A stretch of DNA of 32,142 nucleotides from Arcobacter sp. LA11 (lineage in GTDB: Bacteria > Campylobacterota > Campylobacteria > Campylobacterales > Arcobacteraceae), in assembly GCF_001895145.1 (NCBI RefSeq), contig NZ_BDIR01000019.1, positions 1-32,142 of the forward strand. The letters run 5' to 3'. Made by a program: the position numbers and the translations under genes. Within the stretch, counting starts at the first letter, position 1; every line of letters starts with the position of its first letter. Of this stretch, positions 7,429 through 15,118 are shown in pieces. Under the pieces are notes generated by a model that saw nothing but the letters and a program-made list of their open reading frames with translations, was not told where the DNA came from and made no database searches.

Positions 7429-8361
7429 ATCTTTTACAATTTGAGCTGTTGCTACAATATTTACAATAAGTTCATCATGGCTATTTGAAAATCTTTCAAT
7501 AATCTTATCACAAACTTTTATAAGCTCATCTTCTCTATGTAATACACTTAAAAGTATAGATTTATTATGTAAAGCAAGAGCTACTTGATTTAAAATTTTA
7601 TCTTCACAGTTCTCATATCGTCTTACTACTTCATCATATATTTCTAAGGCTTTTATATTTTTATGTAAATCTTTTAGTCTACTTGCTTTATTTACTAACG
7701 ATTTGGCAACTAATTCTATAATATTTTTATTTGAACTATTTTCAAATTTTGTAATTACATAATCATAAGCTTTTATCGCCTCTTCATTCTCTTCATATTG
7801 TCCATAAATTGATGCTTTATTACAAGCTGCAAGGGCTACTTGTTGTAAAACTTTCTCCTCATTAGAGTTTTCAAAGTTTTTGATAAGTTCAGTATAAACT
7901 AAAAGTGCTTTTTTAGGTTCTTCTATTTCACTTACACAAATAGCTTTATTGATATATGCTTTTACTAAGACTATTTCTAAATCTTCAGAAGTGTCCATTA
8001 TATAGTTTGATAATAACTCATCATAAGTTTTTAACTCTTCTTCAAATTCTTTTTCTTTTCCATGAATTAAGGCTTTATTGTAATATGCAAAAGCTAGAAA
8101 CTTTGTAATCGTGATATCTTTTGTATTTTTAAACTTTTCAATTATTTCATTATAACTTTCGATAACTTGAGGGTTTTTATCTAGATTTGTTAAAGCTGTC
8201 GCCTCTCCCATAAGAGTATAAAAAATATCAATATCTTTATTCGCTTTTTCAAGTAAAAAAGGAATCAATGATAAAGCAGCTTCAAATTCTTTGTTATGTA
8301 GTTTTGAATTGAAATCATTATATAAATCTTCAAAACTTTCTATTGGATGAAATTGACTCAA
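7402..8361 (-). CDS. Tetratricopeptide (TPR) repeat protein
   Basis: The frame extends to a GTG at 8368-8370, but that codon sits within the Shine-Dalgarno AGAGGTGA. TTG at 8359-8361, 5 nt further on, is the better start and gives 319 residues. Most of the protein is made of ~46-48-residue helical repeats with a recurring pattern of the type VALALxNKAxxL..., then EAIKxYDEVIxRFEN. At least five copies are visible between ~45 and ~300. The family mediates protein-protein contacts. There is no signal peptide or catalytic domain. The partner is unknown. It is monocistronic. Confidence 0.82.
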   Translation of the reverse strand: MSQFHPIESFEDLYNDFNSKLHNKEFEAALSLIPFLLEKANKDIDIFYTLMGEATALTNLDKNPQVIESYNEIIEKFKNTKDITITKFLAFAYYNKALIHGKEKEFEEELKTYDELLSNYIMDTSEDLEIVLVKAYINKAICVSEIEEPKKALLVYTELIKNFENSNEEKVLQQVALAACNKASIYGQYEENEEAIKAYDYVITKFENSSNKNIIELVAKSLVNKASRLKDLHKNIKALEIYDEVVRRYENCEDKILNQVALALHNKSILLSVLHREDELIKVCDKIIERFSNSHDELIVNIVATAQIVKDKERFNSSF

Positions 8362-8479
8362 TTTTCTCACCTCTTTTTCAAATCTAAATATTTTAATAAT
8401 ATATTTTTAATTTTATTACTATAAGACTATAATGAATATTAAGCGTATGTTATTACATTATTTATTTATAAAAATTTAA

Positions 8480-8503
8480 TTTTAAAGTGCTTAGCTTTTA
8501 AAA
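8480..8503 (-). terminator. Likely terminator of the TRAP transporter operon
   Basis: On the minus strand TTTTAAAAG and CTTTAAAA flank a 7-nt loop, followed by a T-rich run. It lies just after the permease stop codon at 8508. Confidence 0.45.
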
Positions 8504-8507
8504 TATA

Positions 8508-10313
8508 TTAGTTCATAGGAAAAGGAAACATTATGATTATAAAAGCTAATAAAGCCAACAAAACTCTAATATAAGATTTTAATTTATCATTTACTAAAGC
8601 ATTTGATAAAATTGCTAGTCCAAGTGCAATTTTTATAAAAGATATAAATGCAAGTATAAAATTTTCATTTGGATAAATCAAATATTTATTCACAATAAAA
8701 GCAAGTGGGACTATATACAACCCTACTCCTAGCTTCATAGCTTTTGTAACTACTCCTAACCAGTTTGTTTGTGCCATACCAGAAGCTATGAATACAGTTC
8801 CACAAACAGGAGGTGTAATAGTAGATAATAAAGCAAACCAAAAAATAAATAAGTGTGCTTGAAGTGCAGATAAACCAAACTCTTGTAAAATAGGACCAGC
8901 TACTGAAACACAGATTATATAAGCAGCCGTTGTAGGGACTTCCATTCCTAAAATAAGACAGGCAAGCGCAGTTAAAAGTAAAGCAATCCAAAGACTATCA
9001 CCTGCTAAAAATAAAATAGCTGATGTAATTTTTACTCCAACACCAGTAATATTTAAAACACCAATAATAATACCAGCACAAATAATAACTGAAGCAATAG
9101 TTGCAATCTGTTTTGAAGCAGTTATACAAGCATCTAAAAATCTAAAAAGAAAATCTTTAAAAGAAATTTTCCAGTCTTGATTAACAAGAAGTAAAGCAAT
9201 ACTTGCAAATATAGCTAATGCTGCCGAATATTGTGGTGTTTTTCCTACTATTAAAAGTGCATATAAAAGTATCCCAAAAGGAATAATAAAAAATGGTGAA
9301 AGCTTTAAAACTATCTTTGTAGCAGGAATTTCATCTTCACTCATAGCTACAAGTTTATATTTTTTTGCAAATACATCAATACCTATCCATACAGTAAAAA
9401 AGAACAAAATAGCAGGGAATATTGCAGCACTCATAATAGTCGAATAATTTACTCTTAATAACTCTGCCATGATAAAAGCTCCTGCACCCATCAAAGGAGG
9501 CATTATTTGTCCACCAGTTGAAGCTACTGCTTCAACTGCTGCGGCTAAACTTGCAGGGTATTTTAATCTTTTCATAGTAGGAATTGTAAAAGCTCCTGTT
9601 GAAGCTACATTTGCAGAAGCAGAACCAGAAATAGAACCAAAAAAACCAGAAGCTAAAACTGATACTTTTGCAGCTCCACCTCTAAGTCTTCCTGCTAATT
9701 TTGTAGACATTGACATAAAAGCATTTCCACCTTCACCAACTCCTACAAATGCTCCAAGGATTACAAATACTGCTACTACATTTACAGAAATACCTGTTAA
9801 GCTTCCAAATATTCCACCTTCTGCAATCACTAAAGTACCTAAAAAACTATCTAAAGGTATCTCTTGATGTCCAAAATCCCCAGGAACATAATGCCCCCAT
9901 AATCCATAAGCCAAAGCAATTGCAGCAGTCATAGGAAGAGCAAGTTTTATTGCACGTCTTGCCATTTCTAAAACTGCTAATATCAATGAAATAGCCACAA
10001 AATATTGAAGGTTTCCTTCTAAAGAACCATATTGGTCTTCTAAATCTATATGATTATTTATAATAAAATAAGTAGAAAAAAGTGCACAAACTAATAGTAT
10101 ATATCCAAAATACTTACTAAGTTTTGAAGTATTATTATCCGCTGAGAACAAAAATATCCATGGTAAAACTAAAGCTAAATGTATTGGTCTACTTACTAAA
10201 TTTGGCATCAAACCTGTAAATATCAAATAGATATGGAAAAATACAGTAATAATCGCAAGGAAAGCTACAACCAAATACTTTTTTGATTGTAGCTGTGTTT
10301 TAATATCTGACAT
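8508..10313 (-). CDS. TRAP transporter fused permease (TAXI type, 4TM/12TM)
   Basis: The 601-residue product is almost wholly hydrophobic. A short N-terminal block with about four helices (the DctQ-like part, ~15-135) is fused to a DctM-like block. The signature lies at residues ~219-290: GSISGSASANVASTG (226-240), then the Pro-containing IPTMKRL, then GGQIMPPLMGAGAF (267-280). This is characteristic of fused permeases that work with TAXI-type binding proteins and use a Na+ or H+ gradient. It begins 8 nt after the stop of the binding-protein gene with no good Shine-Dalgarno, so translational coupling is likely. Substrate unknown; TAXI systems often take C4 or C5 acids or amino acids. Confidence 0.9.
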   Translation of the reverse strand: MSDIKTQLQSKKYLVVAFLAIITVFFHIYLIFTGLMPNLVSRPIHLALVLPWIFLFSADNNTSKLSKYFGYILLVCALFSTYFIINNHIDLEDQYGSLEGNLQYFVAISLILAVLEMARRAIKLALPMTAAIALAYGLWGHYVPGDFGHQEIPLDSFLGTLVIAEGGIFGSLTGISVNVVAVFVILGAFVGVGEGGNAFMSMSTKLAGRLRGGAAKVSVLASGFFGSISGSASANVASTGAFTIPTMKRLKYPASLAAAVEAVASTGGQIMPPLMGAGAFIMAELLRVNYSTIMSAAIFPAILFFFTVWIGIDVFAKKYKLVAMSEDEIPATKIVLKLSPFFIIPFGILLYALLIVGKTPQYSAALAIFASIALLLVNQDWKISFKDFLFRFLDACITASKQIATIASVIICAGIIIGVLNITGVGVKITSAILFLAGDSLWIALLLTALACLILGMEVPTTAAYIICVSVAGPILQEFGLSALQAHLFIFWFALLSTITPPVCGTVFIASGMAQTNWLGVVTKAMKLGVGLYIVPLAFIVNKYLIYPNENFILAFISFIKIALGLAILSNALVNDKLKSYIRVLLALLAFIIIMFPFPMN

Positions 10314-10321
10314 ATATTAAA

Positions 10322-11272
10322 CTATTTTAATCTATCTGGTACTGTTGCATTTATTTCGTTGTAGTACTTCAAAGCACCTTTATGAAGTTTTACATTAAAC
10401 ATATCTAAATTCTTTGGAGTAATAGCTTTCCACCAAACACTTTGTTTTTCTAAGTTTGGTTTAGACTCCCAAAATGCTTTTGTAAATTTATATGCAGTCT
10501 CTTCACTCATAGAAGTAGTAGTATATACTCCTACAGGAAGTGTAGTCGTTGCAATATCTTTATCAATACCAGCATATGTTCCAGCAGGAATAATTAGTTT
10601 ATTTCTTTTTGTTTTTGCAATTTGCTCATCACTCATAGATAAAATATTTATCTTACTACTTGCTGCTGCTTCAATTACATTTGGAGCAGGATAAGAACCA
10701 GCTGTTGCAAAACCATCTATTTGACCATTTTTAAGAGCAGCAACTGCACCTGAAAGTTCAGCACCTACAAGTTTTACTTCACCTTTTAAACCAAATAAAT
10801 CTACATATTTTTTAGCCTCTTTAGCTCCAAAACTTCCTTTACCAATAAGTAAAGACTTACCTTTTAAATCAGCAAATGTTTTGATACCAGAATCTTGACT
10901 AACAACCATATGCATAGTTAAATAAGGAATAGGAAAAAGTGTTCTAATACTATTATAATCTTCAGCTTTGTCTTTTTTAAACATAGACTTTTGCCCAAGA
11001 GCAAGTTTTACAAGAACAGGTGGTGTAGTAAAAACATAGTTACCTTTTCTTTTTCTAACTTCTTTAACATTTTGAACAGAACCTTGACTCTCTTCAATAG
11101 TGATTTTTAAATCATTATTACTCTTTTTAGCAATATTTTCACCAACTTGTACTGCCATTTGATAGTATGAAGATGATGATTTTGCAGATTTATAAGTGAT
11201 TCTTTCACTTGCACTTATATTTGTAGATAAGGCACAAATTGCACCTACTAATAGTATATTATGTAATTTCAT
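10322..11272 (-). CDS. TAXI family TRAP transporter solute-binding protein
   Basis: The 316-residue periplasmic protein has a signal peptide (residues 1-~21, ending NISA) and then the TAXI fold: ITYKSAKSSSSYYQMAVQVG (~25-44), LKGKSLLIGKGSFGAKE (~137-153), LKNGQIDGFATAGSYPAP (~186-203). Length matches the family. RBS AGGAG lies 6 nt before the ATG and the gene has its own extended -10 promoter. It is the first gene of a two-gene transporter operon with the fused permease 8 nt behind it. The ligand cannot be read from sequence. Confidence 0.9.
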   Translation of the reverse strand: MKLHNILLVGAICALSTNISASERITYKSAKSSSSYYQMAVQVGENIAKKSNNDLKITIEESQGSVQNVKEVRKRKGNYVFTTPPVLVKLALGQKSMFKKDKAEDYNSIRTLFPIPYLTMHMVVSQDSGIKTFADLKGKSLLIGKGSFGAKEAKKYVDLFGLKGEVKLVGAELSGAVAALKNGQIDGFATAGSYPAPNVIEAAASSKINILSMSDEQIAKTKRNKLIIPAGTYAGIDKDIATTTLPVGVYTTTSMSEETAYKFTKAFWESKPNLEKQSVWWKAITPKNLDMFNVKLHKGALKYYNEINATVPDRLK

Positions 11273-11299
11273 TTTTCTCTCCTAAGATAATGTTGATAA

Positions 11300-11308
11300 A
11301 TTATAACA
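11300..11308 (-). promoter_or_regulatory. Extended -10 promoter of the TRAP operon
   Basis: On the minus strand the sequence reads TGTTATAAT: a perfect -10 with the TGn extension, about 28 bp upstream of the binding-protein ATG. It suggests the transporter is transcribed separately from the upstream acetyltransferase gene. Confidence 0.6.
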
Positions 11309-11337
11309 AGAAAAAATTTATCTTTAATAAAAAAGTT

Positions 11338-11817
11338 TTAACTTTTTGCAAAGTTAATTAAAGAATCACCTTCAAGCCTATAACCAATCCACTCATCTTG
11401 AGACACAGCACCAATGCTTTCATAGAAGTCTCTTGATGGTTTATTCCAATCTAAACAAGACCACTCAAACCTACCACAGTTTTCTTCTAAAGCTTTATTT
11501 GCAAGATGTTTTAGCATAATTTTTCCAGCACCTAAGCCTCTTTTGTGTTCTGTTACATATAAGTCTTCAAGATAGATACCATTTTTTCCAAGCCAAGTTG
11601 AATAGTTGTAAAAATAAATTGCATGACCAATAGCTATTCCATCTTCTTCGCATATCAAAGCTTTTACTGTTGAGTTTTTCCCAAAAATCATCTCACGTGT
11701 TTCTTCTACATTTGTTTTAACTGCATCTGGTTCTTTTTCGTAAATAGCAAGTTCTATTATAAAATCTAAAATCGTTTGAGTATCTGATGCGATTGCATCT
11801 CTTATAGTTATTGACAT
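11338..11817 (-). CDS. GNAT family acetyltransferase, SSAT-like
   Basis: The 159-residue protein has the GNAT fold with acetyl-CoA loop RGLGAG at 93-98, preceded by GIYLEDLYV (80-88) and followed by the LDWN...FYESIGA segment (122-137). This arrangement is typical of the SSAT/thialysine acetyltransferase branch, which acetylates small amines such as diamines, polyamines or S-aminoethyl-cysteine. It lies 23 nt after lysR with RBS AAGGA, so it probably belongs to the tauE-lysR-GNAT unit. The substrate is inferred from the subfamily only. Confidence 0.85.
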   Translation of the reverse strand: MSITIRDAIASDTQTILDFIIELAIYEKEPDAVKTNVEETREMIFGKNSTVKALICEEDGIAIGHAIYFYNYSTWLGKNGIYLEDLYVTEHKRGLGAGKIMLKHLANKALEENCGRFEWSCLDWNKPSRDFYESIGAVSQDEWIGYRLEGDSLINFAKS

Positions 11818-11840
11818 ATTTTTCCTTTTATATATTAGTT

Positions 11841-12659
11841 TTATAAACTAATATCTCTTAAATATTTATGAATTAGAGGTAGATAATCTCTTCTACATAC
11901 AAGATGAGTATCTAAATAGTTTTCAATATTTGTAAGTTTTACAGAGTCTGTATATCCAAATTTTTCGATTATCTTAGGAGATAATAAACTAACTCCATAA
12001 CCTGCTTTTACACAACCTAAAATTAATTCATAATTTTCAAGTGCTACAGTTTTATAACTCTCTTCTCTATTTTCTTTAATATAATTTTCTAATAAAATAC
12101 AATTTGCACAAGTCTTTTTAAAAACAAAAACTGTATTACCTATCTGCTTTTTCTTTGGTTCTACTAGTACCATTTTTTCATCAAAGATATTTAATATTTC
12201 TAAATCTTTATTATGTGGATTTCCATTTATAAAAGCCACATCTATTTTATACTCTAATAACTTATCTAATAAATTAAAACTACTATCAACAGTAAACTCT
12301 AATTTCATCTCATTAAAATCTTCATTTAATTTTTCCACTATGGGCATCAAATTACTTGTAGTAAAAGTTTGAGTTGAGCCTATTTTTAATACATCTTGAT
12401 AATCAATATTTCGCATATGTATTTTGGCTTCTTCAACTTTTTTAGTTATTTCTATTGCATATGGGTAAAACTTCTCACCTTCACTGCTTAAAACCACACC
12501 TCTGTTTGTTCGATGAAATAAAGAATAACCTATGTTTTTTTCAAGTTGTTTTATTCTTAGAGTCACATTTGATTGTGTAAAACCTAAATCTTTAGCGGCT
12601 TGTGAGATGCTATTTGCTTTTGCAACGCTTATAAATACATTTAATAAATTTGAATCCAT
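11841..12659 (-). CDS. LysR family transcriptional regulator
   Basis: The 272-residue protein has an N-terminal winged helix-turn-helix (residues ~3-60: SISQAAKDLGFTQSNVT recognition region, then LEKNIGYSLFHRTNRG) and a co-inducer domain (~90-270). The latter is slightly shorter than in typical LysR proteins (about 290-300 residues in total). It carries C184 and C187 in a TCANC segment; whether they act in redox sensing is unknown. It starts 9 nt after the tauE-like gene with RBS AAGG, so it is probably co-transcribed. It may bind the two inverted repeats found upstream of tauE, regulating itself and the exporter. Confidence 0.9.
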   Translation of the reverse strand: MDSNLLNVFISVAKANSISQAAKDLGFTQSNVTLRIKQLEKNIGYSLFHRTNRGVVLSSEGEKFYPYAIEITKKVEEAKIHMRNIDYQDVLKIGSTQTFTTSNLMPIVEKLNEDFNEMKLEFTVDSSFNLLDKLLEYKIDVAFINGNPHNKDLEILNIFDEKMVLVEPKKKQIGNTVFVFKKTCANCILLENYIKENREESYKTVALENYELILGCVKAGYGVSLLSPKIIEKFGYTDSVKLTNIENYLDTHLVCRRDYLPLIHKYLRDISL

Positions 12660-12668
12660 ATTTTTACC

Positions 12669-13412
12669 TTAATAAAATGTCGTTTGAACTATTAGCATAC
12701 AAGCTATAACAAACAACAGAACTTTTAATATCTTTGTATAAAACTTAGCATCAATTTTTTTGTTTATCTTTATACCTAAAAACATCCCAAATAAAACCAC
12801 TAAGACTGCAATAATTGAGCCACCAAATGTTTCACTTGAAAAACTACCAAAATATAAAAAAACCATCAGTTGCCCTATTTTTGTAAAAAGAAAGCAGAGA
12901 TTTGATAGCTGTATAGTATCTTTTCTAGAGTATTTTAACTCTAGAGTATAAATAATCATCAATGGTGCAACAACATTTGTAAGCCCTGATAAAAGACCAC
13001 CTACAAGACCTAAACCATAGGTTGAAGATTTAGGATACTTTGATATAAAAGAAGCCTCTATTTTAATAAATGATTGTGCTAAATAAATCAAAATAATAAA
13101 AGCTAACAATAATTTAAAAAATTCAGAGTTTGAAAATATTAATAAAAATGTACCAAAACTACTTCCTATTACCATAAGAAATATAATAAACCAAAACTTT
13201 TTTAAAGCCTCAAAAAATTTACCGTTACTTAAAATACTTACAATATTTACCATCATAGTAGGAAAAAGCAAGTAAGTAATAGCCGTTTGGATATCAGTAT
13301 ACAAAGCTACTAAAGGAGTAGCAATCATACCAAAGCCAAAACCTATACTACCATGAATAATAGAAGACCAAAAAACAATTATTGATAATGCTAAAATAAA
13401 ATTTAATTCCAT
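12669..13412 (-). CDS. TauE/SafE family sulfite exporter-like membrane protein
   Basis: The 247-residue protein has about eight hydrophobic helices and the family-type segments GSIGFGFGMIATPLVALY (~22-39) and YGLGLVGGLLSGLTNVVAP (~131-149). Members export organosulfur compounds such as sulfite or sulfoacetate, but many have unknown substrates. RBS AAGGG lies 6-10 nt before the ATG. It heads a unit with lysR and the acetyltransferase and has two inverted repeats just upstream. Confidence 0.87.
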   Translation of the reverse strand: MELNFILALSIIVFWSSIIHGSIGFGFGMIATPLVALYTDIQTAITYLLFPTMMVNIVSILSNGKFFEALKKFWFIIFLMVIGSSFGTFLLIFSNSEFFKLLLAFIILIYLAQSFIKIEASFISKYPKSSTYGLGLVGGLLSGLTNVVAPLMIIYTLELKYSRKDTIQLSNLCFLFTKIGQLMVFLYFGSFSSETFGGSIIAVLVVLFGMFLGIKINKKIDAKFYTKILKVLLFVIACMLIVQTTFY

Positions 13413-13427
13413 ATGAGTACCCTTAAT

Positions 13428-13463
13428 ATTACATATAACTATGTGTAATACCTAAAGGCATTA
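13428..13463 (-). promoter_or_regulatory. Two abutting inverted repeats, likely LysR operator
   Basis: ATTACA-N10-TGTAAT (13428-13449) contains a T-N11-A-type LysR box, and its right arm leads into a second near-palindrome, TAATACC-TAAA-GGCATTA (13446-13463, one mismatch). They lie 16-51 bp upstream of the tauE-like ATG. A TATAAT on the minus strand further upstream (~13470) would put them just downstream of a promoter. LysR binding is inferred. Confidence 0.45.
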
Positions 13464-13598
13464 CTAAAGATTATATCTGAAAATATTAAAAACTATATAA
13501 AATTCAAGATGATTTTTTTTCTTTATTTAATAAAAAAGAGAATTAAGATATGATACTTCTACTATCTACATAAAGTAAATATATTTAAAGGCAATAAA

Positions 13599-13835
13599 AT
13601 GAAAAGAATTTTAATTTCGATGATAATAATGAGTAGTTTCCTATTTGCAGCACCTGTTAATCAATGTAAAGAAACAAAGCTAACAGAAACAACAAGTATT
13701 CTGTCTTGTCCAAGTGGTGATTATGAAGCAACTTTTGAATTAAAATCAAAAAAAAGAAATATGACTGAAGCACCTAGTTTAAAATTACTTGGTAAAAGAG
13801 AACCTAATATTATAAATAACTATAATCGGAAATAG
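13599..13835 (+). CDS. Small exported protein, unknown
   Basis: The 78-residue product has a signal peptide (MKR start, hydrophobic helix to FLFAA, cleavage near residue 17/18) and a short mature part with two cysteines, C23 and C37, able to form a disulphide. The C-terminal part is basic. RBS AAAGG (13587-13591) precedes the ATG. It is divergent from the tauE unit. No family recognised. Confidence 0.65.
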   Translation: MKRILISMIIMSSFLFAAPVNQCKETKLTETTSILSCPSGDYEATFELKSKKRNMTEAPSLKLLGKREPNIINNYNRK

Positions 13836-13899
13836 GTTTTAGTTAGTTTTGTATTTAAACTAGTCATGATGAATCAACTCATGAAATGTGATTTATTAT

Positions 13900-14934
13900 T
13901 TAGAAATGCATTAAAATAGGATTTAAAGGTTCACAAGTTCCTCTAGTGCAAACTCTAGATAAAAATTCATTCTTTTCTTTTTTAAACCATTTTTTTGAGA
14001 CTTTTAAAAGTTCTTTCTTTGAAAAAGAACTTCTCTTATTTGTTAGTATATAACCATTATTAAATAAAATATTTTCAATATCCTTTTTACTCAGAATATG
14101 ATTCTTCTTCAAGAACTTTGTTACTGAATAATTCGAAATATCTTTGCTATTTAGTATATCTTTTACTTTTTTTACCAGTATTTCTTTTGGAAAAAGTTTT
14201 TTCCCGCCATCAAACATATTGAAATAATATGATGATAATTCTTTTGAAATTTCAAAGTGTTCTATTTCATCCACTAAATCATTAAAATTTTCTCCTTGCT
14301 TTAAATCGATAGAAAATCCTCTTTGTATTCCTGATCTAGGCAAACACTGGGCACCAATAATATTAATTTTTTCAAAATGAGCAAGATAGTTTAATTTATA
14401 TAAAATACCCTCTTGCTTATTTTTTATAATTTCATATTTTCCATTACTATATTTTGTTGTTGCAAAAAACATTGCAATATCTTTACTATTTGTTAAATCT
14501 AAATGAGAAGTTAAAAACCCATAGTGTTGTGCTAAACTTTCAAAATCATTTTCAATCGTACAGTTATAAATTTGATGTTTATTCAAATCTTTTAAAACTG
14601 GATATTCTTTTAGTAGTTCTATAAATTCAATTTTTTTCAATACATCAATTACTCTATTTTCAAAACTTATATTTTCTCTATAAATAGAAGAGAAACAATT
14701 TTCATAAAATTTATTTTGACCTCTATATAAAGTGTTGAAAAATTCAGGAGATGGAATTAATTTATATTTATTATTTCCAACATCTAAAGCATTAAAATTA
14801 CTCTTTGAATTAGATGTTACCAGTCCATGAGAATTAATATGGGTATTACATCCATTACTATCTTTTCTATTTAATTCGTATAACCCTAAATTAGAAAGAT
14901 ATTTATAATGTTCTAAAGAAAGCAAATTTTTCAT
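13900..14934 (-). CDS. FRG domain-containing protein
   Basis: The 344-residue protein carries FRG-domain hallmarks: YRGQ (70-73), QHYGF (136-140), SHLDLTN (143-149), and DIAMFFATT (152-160), then a Gly/Arg-rich segment PRSGIQRGFSI (199-209). The C-terminal ~110 residues are basic and helical with no recognised domain. The family is widespread in bacteria and phages and its activity is unknown. There is no Shine-Dalgarno before the ATG, only AT-rich DNA. The gene stands alone with no functional link to its neighbours, which fits an acquired accessory gene. Confidence 0.82.
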   Translation of the reverse strand: MKNLLSLEHYKYLSNLGLYELNRKDSNGCNTHINSHGLVTSNSKSNFNALDVGNNKYKLIPSPEFFNTLYRGQNKFYENCFSSIYRENISFENRVIDVLKKIEFIELLKEYPVLKDLNKHQIYNCTIENDFESLAQHYGFLTSHLDLTNSKDIAMFFATTKYSNGKYEIIKNKQEGILYKLNYLAHFEKINIIGAQCLPRSGIQRGFSIDLKQGENFNDLVDEIEHFEISKELSSYYFNMFDGGKKLFPKEILVKKVKDILNSKDISNYSVTKFLKKNHILSKKDIENILFNNGYILTNKRSSFSKKELLKVSKKWFKKEKNEFLSRVCTRGTCEPLNPILMHF

Positions 14935-14996
14935 ATATAAATAATATCATATTTAACATTATTTATAAAAAAATTTGGAAAGAATATGATTCTTTT

Positions 14997-15118
14997 AATA
15001 GAGTTAGTTGTATGTAAATTCAAGGCGAAGAGTTTTTTTGTCGATTGAGCCTACAACTAGTAGGTGATTGAGACAAAAAAACTTTTCAACGCAGAAGATG
15101 CGTGCAAATAGCTCTATT
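14997..15118. repeat. Long imperfect palindromic element (REP-like)
   Basis: A 122-bp element with nested inverted repeats. The ends are AATAGAG (14997-15003) and CTCTATT (15112-15118). The inner 16-bp arms, GAAGAGTTTTTTTGTC (15027-15042) and GACAAAAAAACTTTTC (15072-15087), have one G/T wobble. A tip hairpin, CCTAC-AACTA-GTAGG (15050-15064), is flanked by two GATTGAG direct repeats. The right end reaches into the stop codon of htpG, so it probably also ends htpG transcription. Whether it is dispersed in the genome cannot be seen here. Confidence 0.7.

Noticed and set aside
9469-9867. Open frame on the plus strand opposite the TRAP permease
   Set aside because: It runs antisense to a clear membrane protein gene, and its Pro/Ala/Thr-rich product is the mirror of hydrophobic codons. 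No ribosome site.
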